Shown here: positions 7,736 through 15,848 of the stretch, in pieces | Numbering within the stretch: position 1 is the first letter of the stretch | How the letters are laid out: each line of letters starts with the position of its first letter | Origin: Mesorhizobium sp. L2C084A000 | Lineage (GTDB): Bacteria > Pseudomonadota > Alphaproteobacteria > Rhizobiales > Rhizobiaceae | NCBI RefSeq assembly: GCF_000502875.1 | Contig: NZ_AYWX01000015.1 | Location: 80,928-121,135 of the forward strand | Length of the DNA stretch: 40,208 nucleotides | Direction: 5' to 3' | The notes under the pieces: model-generated | What the model was told of the DNA's origin: nothing | Seen by the model: only the letters and a program-made list of their open reading frames with translations | The model's database searches: none | Position numbers and translations under genes: made by a program

Positions 7736-9126
7736 GCTTGCTCCTCGACCGACAGACGGATCACCAAACGCGTACCTTGCGGCCCGGTCAAGGTTTCGAA
7801 CTGTCCGCCAATGCTTTCGACCCGCTCCCTGAGGCCGGCGAGGCCGAGACCCTCGACCCGTGCCGCCGGATCGAAACCCGGCCCGCCGTCCGACACTTCG
7901 ACAAAAAGCCTGCCACCTTTCATCCCGGCGCTCACTGCCTGATCCTTGCCTAGCCCGTGGCGATAGGCGTTGTTCAGCCCTTCCTGAACGAAACGATAGA
8001 TGCTGATCTTCTCGGAAGCGCCGGGTTCCGGCAACTGTCCGGCCAGCGTCAGCGTCACCGACGTTCCCGTCCTCTGCTCGTGTTCCTTGACGGCCAGCCG
8101 CAGAATGTCGTTTGCGGCAGCCGTCTCGATCTGCGGAAGGACAAGGCCGGTGCAGATGCCGCGTATTTCACGCATCGCATCCTCCAGTGTCTTGCGGATC
8201 ATCGCGACCTCGGTCGAACGGCTTACGCCCGAATGGCCATCGCTGGAAAATATCGGACTATCCATGCGCAGCGCCGCCAGGGCCACGAGTTGGGCCGGGC
8301 CGTCATGGAGGTCGGCGCCGATACGGCGCAGATATCTTTCGTTGAGGGCGGTGGCGCGGCGAGAGGCCCGTTGCACGCGCAGTCGCAAGGCACTGTTTTG
8401 CGCCACCAGACCCTGCAGCTCCGACACTTGGCGGCGCAGCGCCCCACGCTGATCGTCGATGGTGCGGCTGCCGCGCAGGACGATGCCCGACAGGAGCAGG
8501 AATGCCGCCAGGGTCGCGCCGGCCACGATCAGCCAGCTCGACCACAGGGCGGACGCCAGGGTGGCCTGGAAATCGTCGGCGATCTCATAGAACTCGGTGA
8601 CCGCCACCACCTCGCCCGACCAGGGCTCGCGCACGGGATTGTAGATCTCCAGCAAGGGCAAGCGGGTAGCCTTCTCCTCGCGTTCATCATCATCGAATGT
8701 ATTGAATTCAGCGACGACGTTGCCTTCGAAGGCGGAACGCAGATTGTCGCTCGGACCGAAGCGGCGGCCGATCAGGGCCGTCTCCTTGGCGTAGAGAACC
8801 GTCCCGTCGCGGCGCCAGAGTACGAACGATTCGAGGCGCTTACCAAGCGCGCCCTGGCCAAGCGTCTCGTCCAGCGCCTGCTTGACGGACTCGCTGAGCT
8901 CCTGCTCCTTGCGCAAGTCGGGAAGCAGCGGCGCAATCACGCTGTCGACATAGAGCGCCGTCGTGGCGGCCGAATTGCGGATGACGCCGTCCCGGATCTG
9001 CGCCGTCACCCAGGTGCCCACCACCAACATGACAGCCAGCAGGCCAAAGCCGCCGGCAATGACGAATTGCAGGGCAAGGGAAAGCTCGCTCCAGCGCCGC
9101 ACCAGGTTTTGAAAACTGCGAATCAT
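7732..9126 (-). CDS. Membrane sensor histidine kinase, NarX/DegS type (HisKA_3)
   Basis: From the ATG at 9126 (preceded by AGGGG) the protein has 464 residues. I prefer this to an open-frame start further upstream, which would run into the divergent gene at 9299. It has a membrane segment at about 18-42, a periplasmic sensor domain of about 150 residues, a second membrane segment at 196-217, and a coiled stretch to 260. The HisKA_3 phospho-acceptor His274 lies in ADLHDGPAQL. The ATPase has NNAYRHG (N box, 385-391), SDGGPGFDP (412-420) and GLGLAGLRERVESIGG. It autophosphorylates and passes phosphate to the regulator at 7076-7735. The signal is unknown. Confidence 0.92.
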   Translation of the reverse strand: MIRSFQNLVRRWSELSLALQFVIAGGFGLLAVMLVVGTWVTAQIRDGVIRNSAATTALYVDSVIAPLLPDLRKEQELSESVKQALDETLGQGALGKRLESFVLWRRDGTVLYAKETALIGRRFGPSDNLRSAFEGNVVAEFNTFDDDEREEKATRLPLLEIYNPVREPWSGEVVAVTEFYEIADDFQATLASALWSSWLIVAGATLAAFLLLSGIVLRGSRTIDDQRGALRRQVSELQGLVAQNSALRLRVQRASRRATALNERYLRRIGADLHDGPAQLVALAALRMDSPIFSSDGHSGVSRSTEVAMIRKTLEDAMREIRGICTGLVLPQIETAAANDILRLAVKEHEQRTGTSVTLTLAGQLPEPGASEKISIYRFVQEGLNNAYRHGLGKDQAVSAGMKGGRLFVEVSDGGPGFDPAARVEGLGLAGLRERVESIGGQFETLTGPQGTRLVIRLSVEEQA

Positions 9127-9298
9127 GAGCCCCTGACCGCCCTTCGAACCGACAGATTGGGCGATGGTAGTACTTTGAGCTTCCGGCTTGCCATTGCCAA
9201 GAGCTTCGTTTGGTCGAGGTCGCTTGACGTCCCGGCGCGCTTGGGAAACAACGTCCGCGACACACGCGGCGGGAGCCGCTTCGAGAGGGGACGGAGCG

Positions 9299-9640
9299 TT
9301 GAGTTTTTCAGGATTGCTGCAGCTCGGCTTTTCGACGGTCATTTTCCTGCTGGCGGCGACAGCCGCCAAGCAATGGGGCCTGGCGCCGAGCCTTGGCAAG
9401 ATCGCGCTGACGCTGGCACTCTATTCGCTGGGCAATCTGATCATGCTGCGGCTGATCCGCGAATTCGGCATGTCGGTGTCGTTCAGCCTTTCCGCCGTCA
9501 TCCAGCTGGTCTCGGTGAACGTCGTGGCACTGGTCTTCTTCGGCGAGCGCGTCAATGCGCTGCAGGCGACCGGGATCATGCTGGCGATCGCAGCGGTGGC
9601 GCTGATCACGCTCGGACCCTATCTGCAAGGCCGGCTGTAA
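9299..9640 (+). CDS. Small four-helix DMT/EamA-like membrane protein
   Basis: The most credible start is TTG at 9299, behind GAGAGGGGACGGAG. It gives 113 residues, the usual length of SMR/ArnE-like proteins. Four hydrophobic segments are visible. The third and fourth include FFGERVNALQATGIMLAIAA, the conserved loop of the drug/metabolite superfamily. The first helix has no membrane-embedded glutamate, which EmrE-type drug antiporters need, so it is more like the ArnE/ArnF flippase subunits. The gene is followed after 14 bp by a PAP2 phosphatase, suggesting a role in lipid-carrier or envelope lipid handling. That role is inference. Confidence 0.75.
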   Translation: MSFSGLLQLGFSTVIFLLAATAAKQWGLAPSLGKIALTLALYSLGNLIMLRLIREFGMSVSFSLSAVIQLVSVNVVALVFFGERVNALQATGIMLAIAAVALITLGPYLQGRL

Positions 9641-9654
9641 CGGGCGAATTGCCG

Positions 9655-10368
9655 ATGAAGAACGCCGCGAACGCTTTGCTCAACCGGGTTGAATTCCCGG
9701 TGCTGCTGGCCGGCCTGGTCATCGCCGCCGGCCTGTGGGGATTCGAGGAGCTGATGGAGATGGCGCGCGCCACCACGCCGCACGCCTTCGATACCGAAAT
9801 CCTGCTCGCCTTCCGCCAGGCGGGCCGCCCTGACAGCCCGGTCGGCCCGCTGTGGCTGCAAGGGGCGATGCGCGACATCACCAGCCTCGGCAGCGGCAGC
9901 GTGCTGGTGCTGATCGTGACGGCGGTCATCGTGTATCTCCTGCTTATCCGCAGGCCGGCGACCGCCCTTTTCATCTTCGTGGCGGTGGCCGGGGGGCAGG
10001 TATTGTCGAGCCTGCTGAAAGCCGGCATCGACCGGCCGCGCCCCGAACTCGTCTCGCATCTCGTCAACGAAACGACGCTGTCTTTTCCGAGCGGCCACGC
10101 CATGCTGTCGGCGGTGACCTATCTGACGCTCGGCGCGCTGGCGGCACGCTTCCTGCCCGGTCGAACGACGAAGATCTATGTGCTGTCGCTGGCGGTGCTG
10201 ACGACGCTGCTGGTTGGCGTCAGCCGCATCTATCTTGGCGTCCACTGGCCATCGGACGTGCTTGCCGGCTGGTGCGCGGGCTTCGTCTGGGCGATGCTTT
10301 GCTGGCTCGCTGCCCGGGCGTGGCAGCGATGGCGTGGGCAGCACCCGGACGGCGAGACTGGAGACTAG
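9655..10368 (+). CDS. PAP2-family membrane phosphatase
   Basis: This 237-residue membrane protein has all three motifs of the type-2 phosphatidic acid phosphatase family: K122-AGI-DRPRP at 122-130, PSGHA at 145-149, and SRIYLGVHWPSD at 190-201 with the catalytic histidine and aspartate. It has about five to six membrane helices. Such enzymes dephosphorylate phosphatidic acid, undecaprenyl pyrophosphate or lipid A; which one cannot be told. The start ATG lies 14 bp after the DMT gene stop, so the two are probably co-transcribed. A two-component pair is encoded on the opposite strand upstream. Confidence 0.9.
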   Translation: MKNAANALLNRVEFPVLLAGLVIAAGLWGFEELMEMARATTPHAFDTEILLAFRQAGRPDSPVGPLWLQGAMRDITSLGSGSVLVLIVTAVIVYLLLIRRPATALFIFVAVAGGQVLSSLLKAGIDRPRPELVSHLVNETTLSFPSGHAMLSAVTYLTLGALAARFLPGRTTKIYVLSLAVLTTLLVGVSRIYLGVHWPSDVLAGWCAGFVWAMLCWLAARAWQRWRGQHPDGETGD

Positions 10369-10452
10369 ATCAGCCGGTTGATCAGCCCGTGAAAGTATCT
10401 GAAAAAATGGTCAGTCAATGCGTCCTTACGTCCCAAACGTTCATACTAATGC

Positions 10453-10481
10453 TTGAAACATCACAATGATGGTATTATACC
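10453..10481 (+). promoter_or_regulatory. Candidate sigma-70-type promoter for the XRE-SulP genes
   Basis: TTGAAA (10453-10458), a 17-bp spacer and TATACC (10476-10481) lie 35 bp upstream of the XRE start codon, in a locally AT-rich stretch. The spacing is ideal and the hexamers match at five and four positions. This placement argues against the longer reading frame whose first codon would be this same TTG. Confidence 0.5.
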
Positions 10482-10515
10482 TCATTTCTGCAGACTCAGA
10501 CGGGGATTCCGGCCG

Positions 10516-10794
10516 ATGATCACTGCCGCGCAGATGCGTGCCGCAAGGGCGCTGGCCGGCATCGATCAGAAGACGCTCGCCGAGCGCGCCGGCGTTTCGC
10601 TTCCGACCATCCAGCGCATGGAGGCGAGCGATGGCGTGGTCAGGGGCGTGGTCGACACGCTGATGAAGGTCATCCAGGCTCTCGACGAGGCCGGGGTGGA
10701 GCTGATCGGCGAGAACCAGACCAGCGAGCGCGGCGGCCGGGGCGTGCGCCTCAAGCCTGCCGTGCCGCGGGGTCCCAAGGCTGAGCCGGCATAA
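10516..10794 (+). CDS. Small XRE-family helix-turn-helix regulator
   Basis: The ATG at 10516 gives a 92-residue protein. The frame is open further upstream but would begin on a candidate -35 element. The helix-turn-helix covers about residues 5-60: QMRAARALAGIDQKTLAERA, then GVSLPTIQRMEAS. The tail is basic and Pro-rich. XRE proteins of this length next to anion transporter genes are common in rhizobia and probably regulate them. Here the SulP transporter starts 69 bp downstream on the same strand. Confidence 0.85.
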   Translation: MITAAQMRAARALAGIDQKTLAERAGVSLPTIQRMEASDGVVRGVVDTLMKVIQALDEAGVELIGENQTSERGGRGVRLKPAVPRGPKAEPA

Positions 10795-10863
10795 AGTCGC
10801 GACGGCGACCGCCGACAGCCCTGCCGACGATCCCGCCGCCTTTCAGGGTGCGAAAGGCAGTCC

Positions 10864-12585
10864 ATGGATCAGACGCAGCGGGCAGTGCATGAACCGGCCC
10901 ACAGGTCGGTAAAGCCGACATTTTCCGAATTGTTCACACCGAAGCTGGTGACGGTCTGGCGCGAGGGCTACACCTTCGCCGACTTCAAGGCGGACGCCAT
11001 TGCCGGGCTGACGGTCGCCATCGTCGCGCTGCCCTTGTCGATGGCGATCGCGATCGCTTCGGGGGTCGCTCCCGAGCGCGGCCTCTACACCTCGATCGTC
11101 GGCGGCTTCATCATTTCTGCGCTCGGCGGCAGCCGCTTCCAGATCGGCGGTCCGGCCGGCGCCTTCATTGTGCTGGTGGCAGCGACGGTTGCCCGCGTCG
11201 GCATCGATGGGCTGCTTTTGGCAACGATGATGGCAGGGGTCTTCCTGCTCGCCATCGGCTATCTTCGTCTCGGCACCTACATCAAATTCATTCCCTATCC
11301 GGTGACGGTCGGCTTCACCGCCGGCATCGCCGTCATCATCTTTTCAGGACAGATCGTCGAACTGTTCGGGCTGAAGCTTGCCGGCAAGGAGCCGGGACCG
11401 CTGGTGCCGAAGCTGATCGCGGTCGCCGAGGCGGCCGGCACCATCAACCCGGCGGCGACCTTGGTGGCGGTGTTGACCATCGTCACCATCGCCGGCCTGA
11501 AACGCTGGCGGCCGACATCGCCCGCAATGCTCATCGCCATCGGGCTGGCATCGCTGGTCGTGGCGCTTCTCTCGCTGCCCGCCGAGACGATCGGCACCCG
11601 CTTTGGCGGCATCCAGCGCAGCCTGCAAATGCCCGCTCTGCCACCGGTCAGCCTGGACAGGATGATTGACGTGCTGCCGGATGCCATCGCCTTCGCCTTG
11701 CTGGGCGCCATCGAATCGCTGCTGTCGGCGGTGGTCGCCGATGGAATGACGGGCCGACGGCATCGTTCCAACTGCGAACTGGTGGCGCAAGGCTTCGCCA
11801 ACATCGCGTCCGCCCTGTTCGGCGGCATCTGCGCCACAGGCACCATCGCCCGCACGGCGACCAATGTGCGGGCCGGCGCCCACGGACCGGTTTCGGGCAT
11901 CGTCCACTCAGCCATCCTGCTCGCTTTGATGCTGGTGGCGGCGCCGCTCGCCAGCTACATCCCGCTCGCCGCCCTTGCCGGCGTGCTGGCGGTCGTGTGC
12001 TGGAACATGTTCGAGAAACAGGCCTTCGCCACCTTGCTGCGTGCCTCACGCGGCGACGCGCTGGTGCTGATGGCGACCTTCCTGCTCGTCATCTTCCGCG
12101 ATCTCACTGAAGGCATCGTCGTCGGCTTCGTGCTGGGGTCGATCCTGTTCATCGACCGCATGGCCAAATCGATTGCGGTCGAGGCCGATCAGCCGCTGGT
12201 GCAGGAGGATGTCGCCGACAGCACCAACGCCTACGATGCCAGCGAGGCGACCGACGCCGACACCGTGGTCTACCGCATCTCCGGCGCTTTCTTCTTCGGC
12301 GCCGCGTCGACCGTCGGCACCGTGCTCGACCGCATCGCCGACCAGCGCAAAAACTTCATCCTCGATTGCTCGGCCGTACCGTTCTTCGATTCGACGGCGG
12401 CCAACGTCATCGAGGGCGCCGCCCACAAGGCGAAACGCGCCGGCGTCCGCTTCATCATATCAGGTGCCGCGCCGCAGATCCGGCGTATGCTGATCAACCA
12501 CGGCGTCAAGCGCCCGCTGGTGACCTATGCCGCCTCGATCAAGGATGCGCGGGCGCAGCTGAAAGGGAAGCTGGAGGCAGAGTAG
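10864..12585 (+). CDS. SulP-family anion transporter with STAS domain
   Basis: This 573-residue protein is a SLC26/SulP transporter. It has about a dozen hydrophobic segments between residues 35 and 430, including the family signature region ADAIAGLTVAIVALPLSMAI near the N-terminus. The C-terminal STAS domain (about 465-570) contains the phosphorylatable-type loop FFDSTAANVIEGA. Members carry sulfate, bicarbonate or dicarboxylates, often with sodium or protons; the substrate is not decidable here. AAAGGCAG precedes the start ATG. It follows a small XRE gene, probably in one operon. Confidence 0.9.
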   Translation: MDQTQRAVHEPAHRSVKPTFSELFTPKLVTVWREGYTFADFKADAIAGLTVAIVALPLSMAIAIASGVAPERGLYTSIVGGFIISALGGSRFQIGGPAGAFIVLVAATVARVGIDGLLLATMMAGVFLLAIGYLRLGTYIKFIPYPVTVGFTAGIAVIIFSGQIVELFGLKLAGKEPGPLVPKLIAVAEAAGTINPAATLVAVLTIVTIAGLKRWRPTSPAMLIAIGLASLVVALLSLPAETIGTRFGGIQRSLQMPALPPVSLDRMIDVLPDAIAFALLGAIESLLSAVVADGMTGRRHRSNCELVAQGFANIASALFGGICATGTIARTATNVRAGAHGPVSGIVHSAILLALMLVAAPLASYIPLAALAGVLAVVCWNMFEKQAFATLLRASRGDALVLMATFLLVIFRDLTEGIVVGFVLGSILFIDRMAKSIAVEADQPLVQEDVADSTNAYDASEATDADTVVYRISGAFFFGAASTVGTVLDRIADQRKNFILDCSAVPFFDSTAANVIEGAAHKAKRAGVRFIISGAAPQIRRMLINHGVKRPLVTYAASIKDARAQLKGKLEAE

Positions 12586-12855
12586 AAATCGGGATTTGCC
12601 GGTCGGCGGGCCACACAGGTGTCCGCCGGTTGAACGCAAACGTTTTGGCCCTGGGTTGACTCACGCACGGCGCGACGTGAACGGCCGCTTTGCGCCCTCG
12701 TTTCCGCCATTCAGACTATCGTTGCAGCTTCCCGAAAGCTGACGGTCTGCTAAGCCAGCACTAAGGCCTCGAATGGGGTGGTAGCAGGTTACGCCGCCGG
12801 TCAGCCCGCTGCCCAACGATAATGGTCGCGTTGATGTCAATGCGAGCCCCAAATA

Positions 12856-13521
12856 TCATGCAAGTACTCCTGGGCTATCCGCCCGGGTGGTCGTGCCACC
12901 GTGCGCGGCGATGAACATGGCGACGGCCGACCGGCAATAGGATTCGATTTCGTTGTCGTCCTCTGCTCTCGCCTCATCGAAGCGTGCGATAATCAGGAGA
13001 TCGGATCCTTTGATAAGCGCGGCAAACAGGCGGGCGGACCGGAGAGGATCGGTCACGTTCAGAACCGCCTTCGCGTGCAACTGACGCAACAGGGCCTCGA
13101 TTTGGGCGATGACATGGGCGGGGCCGGCTTCGTAATGGAGCTTGCTTAACGACTTTTGATTCGTCTTGTCGGCCATGATCATGGCTTCGACACTGCGGAC
13201 GTCCGGGTTCAACAGCGTGCGAAGCAGGGATGATCCCACCACCATGAGCTGATCTTCGGCCGAACCGTCGACGCCTTCAAAAAGGGCCTGTGGTGCAAAC
13301 TGATGGCAGCGGGCCGCGATGGCCGCGCTGAACAGCGCCTCCTTGTTCTCGAAGTGCCGATAGATGCTGAGCTTGGATATCTTCGCTCTCTGGGCGACCT
13401 TGTCCAATGTCGTCGCATGAAAACCCAATTCCTCAAAGAGTTCGCACGCGGCGTCGACTATCGTTTGGCCAAGCGCCTCATTGGCGGGCCGGCCGCGCCG
13501 GCCCTGGCTGTTTTCGGTCAC
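12856..13521 (-). CDS. TetR-family regulator, divergent to a TrxB-like flavoprotein
   Basis: I place the start at GTG 13521, giving 221 residues. The ATG at 13548 lies inside a 26-bp palindrome that looks like the operator, and the frame beyond it would run through the promoter. The N-terminal HTH (about residues 15-65) contains TIVDAACELFEELGFHATTL, then ISKLSIYRHFENKEALF, with the family's turn and Tyr-His-Phe. The C-terminal domain (AefR-like length) binds an unknown ligand. It probably represses itself and the divergent oxidoreductase at 13634 through the shared operator. Confidence 0.85.
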   Translation of the reverse strand: MTENSQGRRGRPANEALGQTIVDAACELFEELGFHATTLDKVAQRAKISKLSIYRHFENKEALFSAAIAARCHQFAPQALFEGVDGSAEDQLMVVGSSLLRTLLNPDVRSVEAMIMADKTNQKSLSKLHYEAGPAHVIAQIEALLRQLHAKAVLNVTDPLRSARLFAALIKGSDLLIIARFDEARAEDDNEIESYCRSAVAMFIAAHGGTTTRADSPGVLA

Positions 13522-13535
13522 GACAATTCCAGTCC

Positions 13536-13565
13536 TTGACAGTATCATAATTCTTGAATTACGAT
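13536..13565 (+). promoter_or_regulatory. Candidate promoter of the TrxB-like gene
   Basis: TTGACA at 13536-13541 is followed after 18 bp by TACGAT (13560-13565). The spacer is filled by the TetR operator palindrome, so a bound repressor would block RNA polymerase. The -35 is perfect and the -10 matches four of six positions. Confidence 0.5.
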
Positions 13566-13567
13566 AC
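13542..13567. promoter_or_regulatory. 26-bp TetR operator palindrome
   Basis: The left half GTATCATAATTC and the right half GAATTACGATAC around a central TT are inverted copies with one mismatch. The palindrome lies between the divergent TetR and flavoprotein genes, 21 bp before the chosen TetR start, and overlaps the spacer of a good -35/-10 pair. This is the expected place and form for a TetR-family operator controlling both genes. Confidence 0.7.
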
Positions 13568-13633
13568 CACGCAGTGTCAAAAATGTGCAAGCCAGGCCAA
13601 GCCATCCCTCATCCACACACGGAGCCCATCACC

Positions 13634-14527
13634 ATGGATGACGTCATCATCATCGGCGGCAGCTTTGCCGGTCTCGCCGCCGCCCTGCAGCTCGGACGTG
13701 CCCGCCGCAAGGTCACCGTTCTCGATACCGGCCTGCCGCGCAACCGCTTCGCCGGCCACTCGCATGGTCTGCTCGGCCACGATCACAAGCCACCGCTGGA
13801 CATCCTGGCCGAAGCGCGGAAGCAACTGGCGCGTTATCCCACGATCAGGCTGGTCAATGGCCGGGCCGACAGCATCTCCGGCACCATCGACGATTTCTCG
13901 GTCCTCACTGGCGATGGCGAACACCTTGGGGCGCGCCGCCTGATCCTGAGTTATGGCGTCGCCGACCAGATGCCGGATGTTCCGGGCTTTGCCGAAAGCT
14001 GGGGCACATCCATTGTGCCCTGCCCCTATTGCGATGGCTTTGAAGTCGCCGACCAGCATTGGGGCCTCGTCTGGTCCGGCCCGCCGTCGCACAATTATGT
14101 CAGGCTGTACCACGACTGGACCGAAACATTGACGGTCTTCGCCGATGGTCACGACATTTCACCCGATGTTCGGGCCGATCTGGCGCGCCGCAACATACCT
14201 GTCGTTGATGGCCGGATCGCCGAAATCGCCCATCATCGGGGCCATATCACCACCGTTAATCTCGAGAGCGGCCGCAATGCCGCGGTCGACATCCTGTTCG
14301 CGCATCCGCGCAACAAGCCGTCCGCAAGCCTGCATGAATTAGTGGGCCTCGCCACGGTCAATACGCCCCTCGGCATCGCCATCAAGGTCGATGAGCGCCG
14401 CGAAACCAGCACGCCCGGCATCTATGCTGCCGGCGATCTTGCGAACCCGGCCATGGCCTCGGTCACCACGGCAATATCGCAAGGCGCGACGGCGGGTATC
14501 TCCGCCCAGCAGTCGATGCTGGTTTGA
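13634..14527 (+). CDS. Thioredoxin reductase-like NAD(P)/FAD oxidoreductase with CPYC motif
   Basis: The ATG at 13634 gives 297 residues, close to bacterial thioredoxin reductases. The FAD motif IIGGSFAGLAAA is at about 5-16. The redox-active pair lies in VPCPYCDGFEVADQ near residues 131-144. The late FAD-binding segment TSTPGIYAAGDLA is at about 258-270. The central NADPH motif is degenerate: the expected GxGxxA is replaced by WSGPPSHNY. This may mean altered or lost NADPH binding, as in related CPYCxG family members. Its partner is unknown; it is probably controlled by the divergent TetR regulator. Confidence 0.85.
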   Translation: MDDVIIIGGSFAGLAAALQLGRARRKVTVLDTGLPRNRFAGHSHGLLGHDHKPPLDILAEARKQLARYPTIRLVNGRADSISGTIDDFSVLTGDGEHLGARRLILSYGVADQMPDVPGFAESWGTSIVPCPYCDGFEVADQHWGLVWSGPPSHNYVRLYHDWTETLTVFADGHDISPDVRADLARRNIPVVDGRIAEIAHHRGHITTVNLESGRNAAVDILFAHPRNKPSASLHELVGLATVNTPLGIAIKVDERRETSTPGIYAAGDLANPAMASVTTAISQGATAGISAQQSMLV

Positions 14528-14874
14528 GAACACAGATTCCCCTCTCCGCACCGGCCTCCCTACGTCGTCGCCACCGTCGGCTGCCCGACAATACCAGCCA
14601 GTCTGCTGCCGGCCCCAATTGAGCCGTCGGTACGCCCGCAACCCGATGTCCGCTTTCGATGCCTCTCCACTAGAAGCTGACGGACTGCTACCGGCCCAAA
14701 GGCGACATCAAAATATCTGCTTGGCAATGTACGCTATTGGCGCTTGGCGGGCCGATCCGGGCGACGTCGTTTACTAGCCACAATAAGAGTTCGAGTTGGC
14801 GATCCTCGCCGATGAACGACAGGGGCTGTTGGCGAACGTCTCAGAGATCGGCCCTGAGGCACCGATCATGGCTC
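14528..14874. other. Gap between two convergent genes, nothing recognised
   Basis: These 347 bp lie between the ends of the flavoprotein gene (plus strand) and the SMP-30-like gene (minus strand). Open frames here are short and have no recognisable product. I see no strong hairpin with a T-run. Confidence 0.4.
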
Positions 14875-15735
14875 TCAGTCGAGCTTCAGCGCAGCCACTT
14901 CGCCCTCGTTCATCAACGGCACATAGAGGATCGACTTGCCGTCGGTGCCGATGTCGGCGCTGCCCGGTTTGAAATGCGCCAACGCTTCCGGCGCGCCGCC
15001 GGCTTGATAGCGGTAGAGCGTGCCGGTCATGTAGGCGGTGGCGAAGATGGTGTCGCCGATGGCGATGACGCCATCGAGATCGGCGAATTTCTGCGCGCCC
15101 GGCAAGGGCGAAACCACCTTGCTGGCGATGTCGACCGACAGCAGCCCACCCGGCTCCGCCGTGCTGAAGTCGGACTTGATGTCCTTGCCCCAGGAGGCGA
15201 CGATCAGCCTGTTGCCATCGGCGAAGACGCCGTTGGGCGAAGCCAGCATCGCATCCCTGGCGAACAGTTCCGGTTGTTCGCCGTCGATACGATAGATCGT
15301 GTCGGCCAGCATGTCGGTGACATAGATCTTGCCTGATTGGTCCGATGTCATGTCGTTCAGGAAAACAGCGTTCGGTACCGTGATGCTGGCGACGAGCTTG
15401 CCGCTGGCGAGGTCGACGACGCGAACCTTGGTGATGTCGGCGACATAGAGCTTGCCGCCCGCTATCGCCATTCCCTTGGGCGCGTCCATGCCGTCGGTCC
15501 AGTGCCGGGTGACCGTCCTGCCGTCCACGGACAGCACGCTGAGATAGCCGTTGCCGTCGGCGTCGCCGGGATTGCCGACGATATTGGAAACGATAAGGCG
15601 ATTGTTGGCTGCGTCGAACAGTGCCGATTCCGGTTGTTCGAGGCCGGTGGCGCGCCAGAGTTCTCCAGCCTCGGCGGCAGGCGCGCCTGCGATGCCGATG
15701 ACGGCGAGAAAGGCTGATGTGACGAGGGTGTTCAT
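14875..15735 (-). CDS. Exported SMP-30/gluconolactonase-like beta-propeller
   Basis: The ATG at 15735 with AGGAG just upstream gives 286 residues; the frame is open further 5' but only through the operator region. Residues 1-23 form a signal peptide ending APAAEA. The rest is a six-bladed-propeller type sequence with repeating strands such as NRLIVSNIVGNPGDADGNG, DAPKGMAIAGGKLYVADI, VFLNDMTSDQSGKIYVTDM and SPNGVFADGNRLIVASWG. These carry the Asp/Asn pattern typical of SMP-30/gluconolactonase/strictosidine-synthase-like proteins. Enzymatic activity is unproven. It is divergent from an XRE-like regulator at 15849 and probably its target. Confidence 0.8.
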   Translation of the reverse strand: MNTLVTSAFLAVIGIAGAPAAEAGELWRATGLEQPESALFDAANNRLIVSNIVGNPGDADGNGYLSVLSVDGRTVTRHWTDGMDAPKGMAIAGGKLYVADITKVRVVDLASGKLVASITVPNAVFLNDMTSDQSGKIYVTDMLADTIYRIDGEQPELFARDAMLASPNGVFADGNRLIVASWGKDIKSDFSTAEPGGLLSVDIASKVVSPLPGAQKFADLDGVIAIGDTIFATAYMTGTLYRYQAGGAPEALAHFKPGSADIGTDGKSILYVPLMNEGEVAALKLD

Positions 15736-15773
15736 GGCTGCTCTCCTGTGATGACGGCGGAGAGCTATGATTT

Positions 15774-15822
15774 TCGATATTTTCAGGAAAGGTCGATAAC
15801 CTCTAGTATCGAAAGTCGATAC
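15774..15822. promoter_or_regulatory. TCGATA operator cluster between XRE-like and SMP-30-like genes
   Basis: A perfect inverted repeat GTATCGA-AAG-TCGATAC lies at 15806-15822. Two more copies of its half-site TCGATA stand in the same orientation at 15774-15779 and 15793-15798. All lie within the 113-bp gap between the two divergent genes. This is what a divergent autoregulated operator looks like. Confidence 0.6.
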
Positions 15823-15848
15823 GAAACCCACGGCAAGAGGTGCATTCC

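Noticed and set aside
9127..9399. N-terminal extension of the histidine kinase
   Set aside because: The extra 91 residues are Pro/Ala-rich without a domain and would overlap the start of the divergent DMT gene; the ATG at 9126 has a good ribosome binding site and begins directly before the first membrane helix.
7957..10368. An 803-codon open frame on the plus strand running into the PAP2 gene
   Set aside because: The first part is antisense to the histidine kinase; only the last 237 codons (from 9655) are a real gene.
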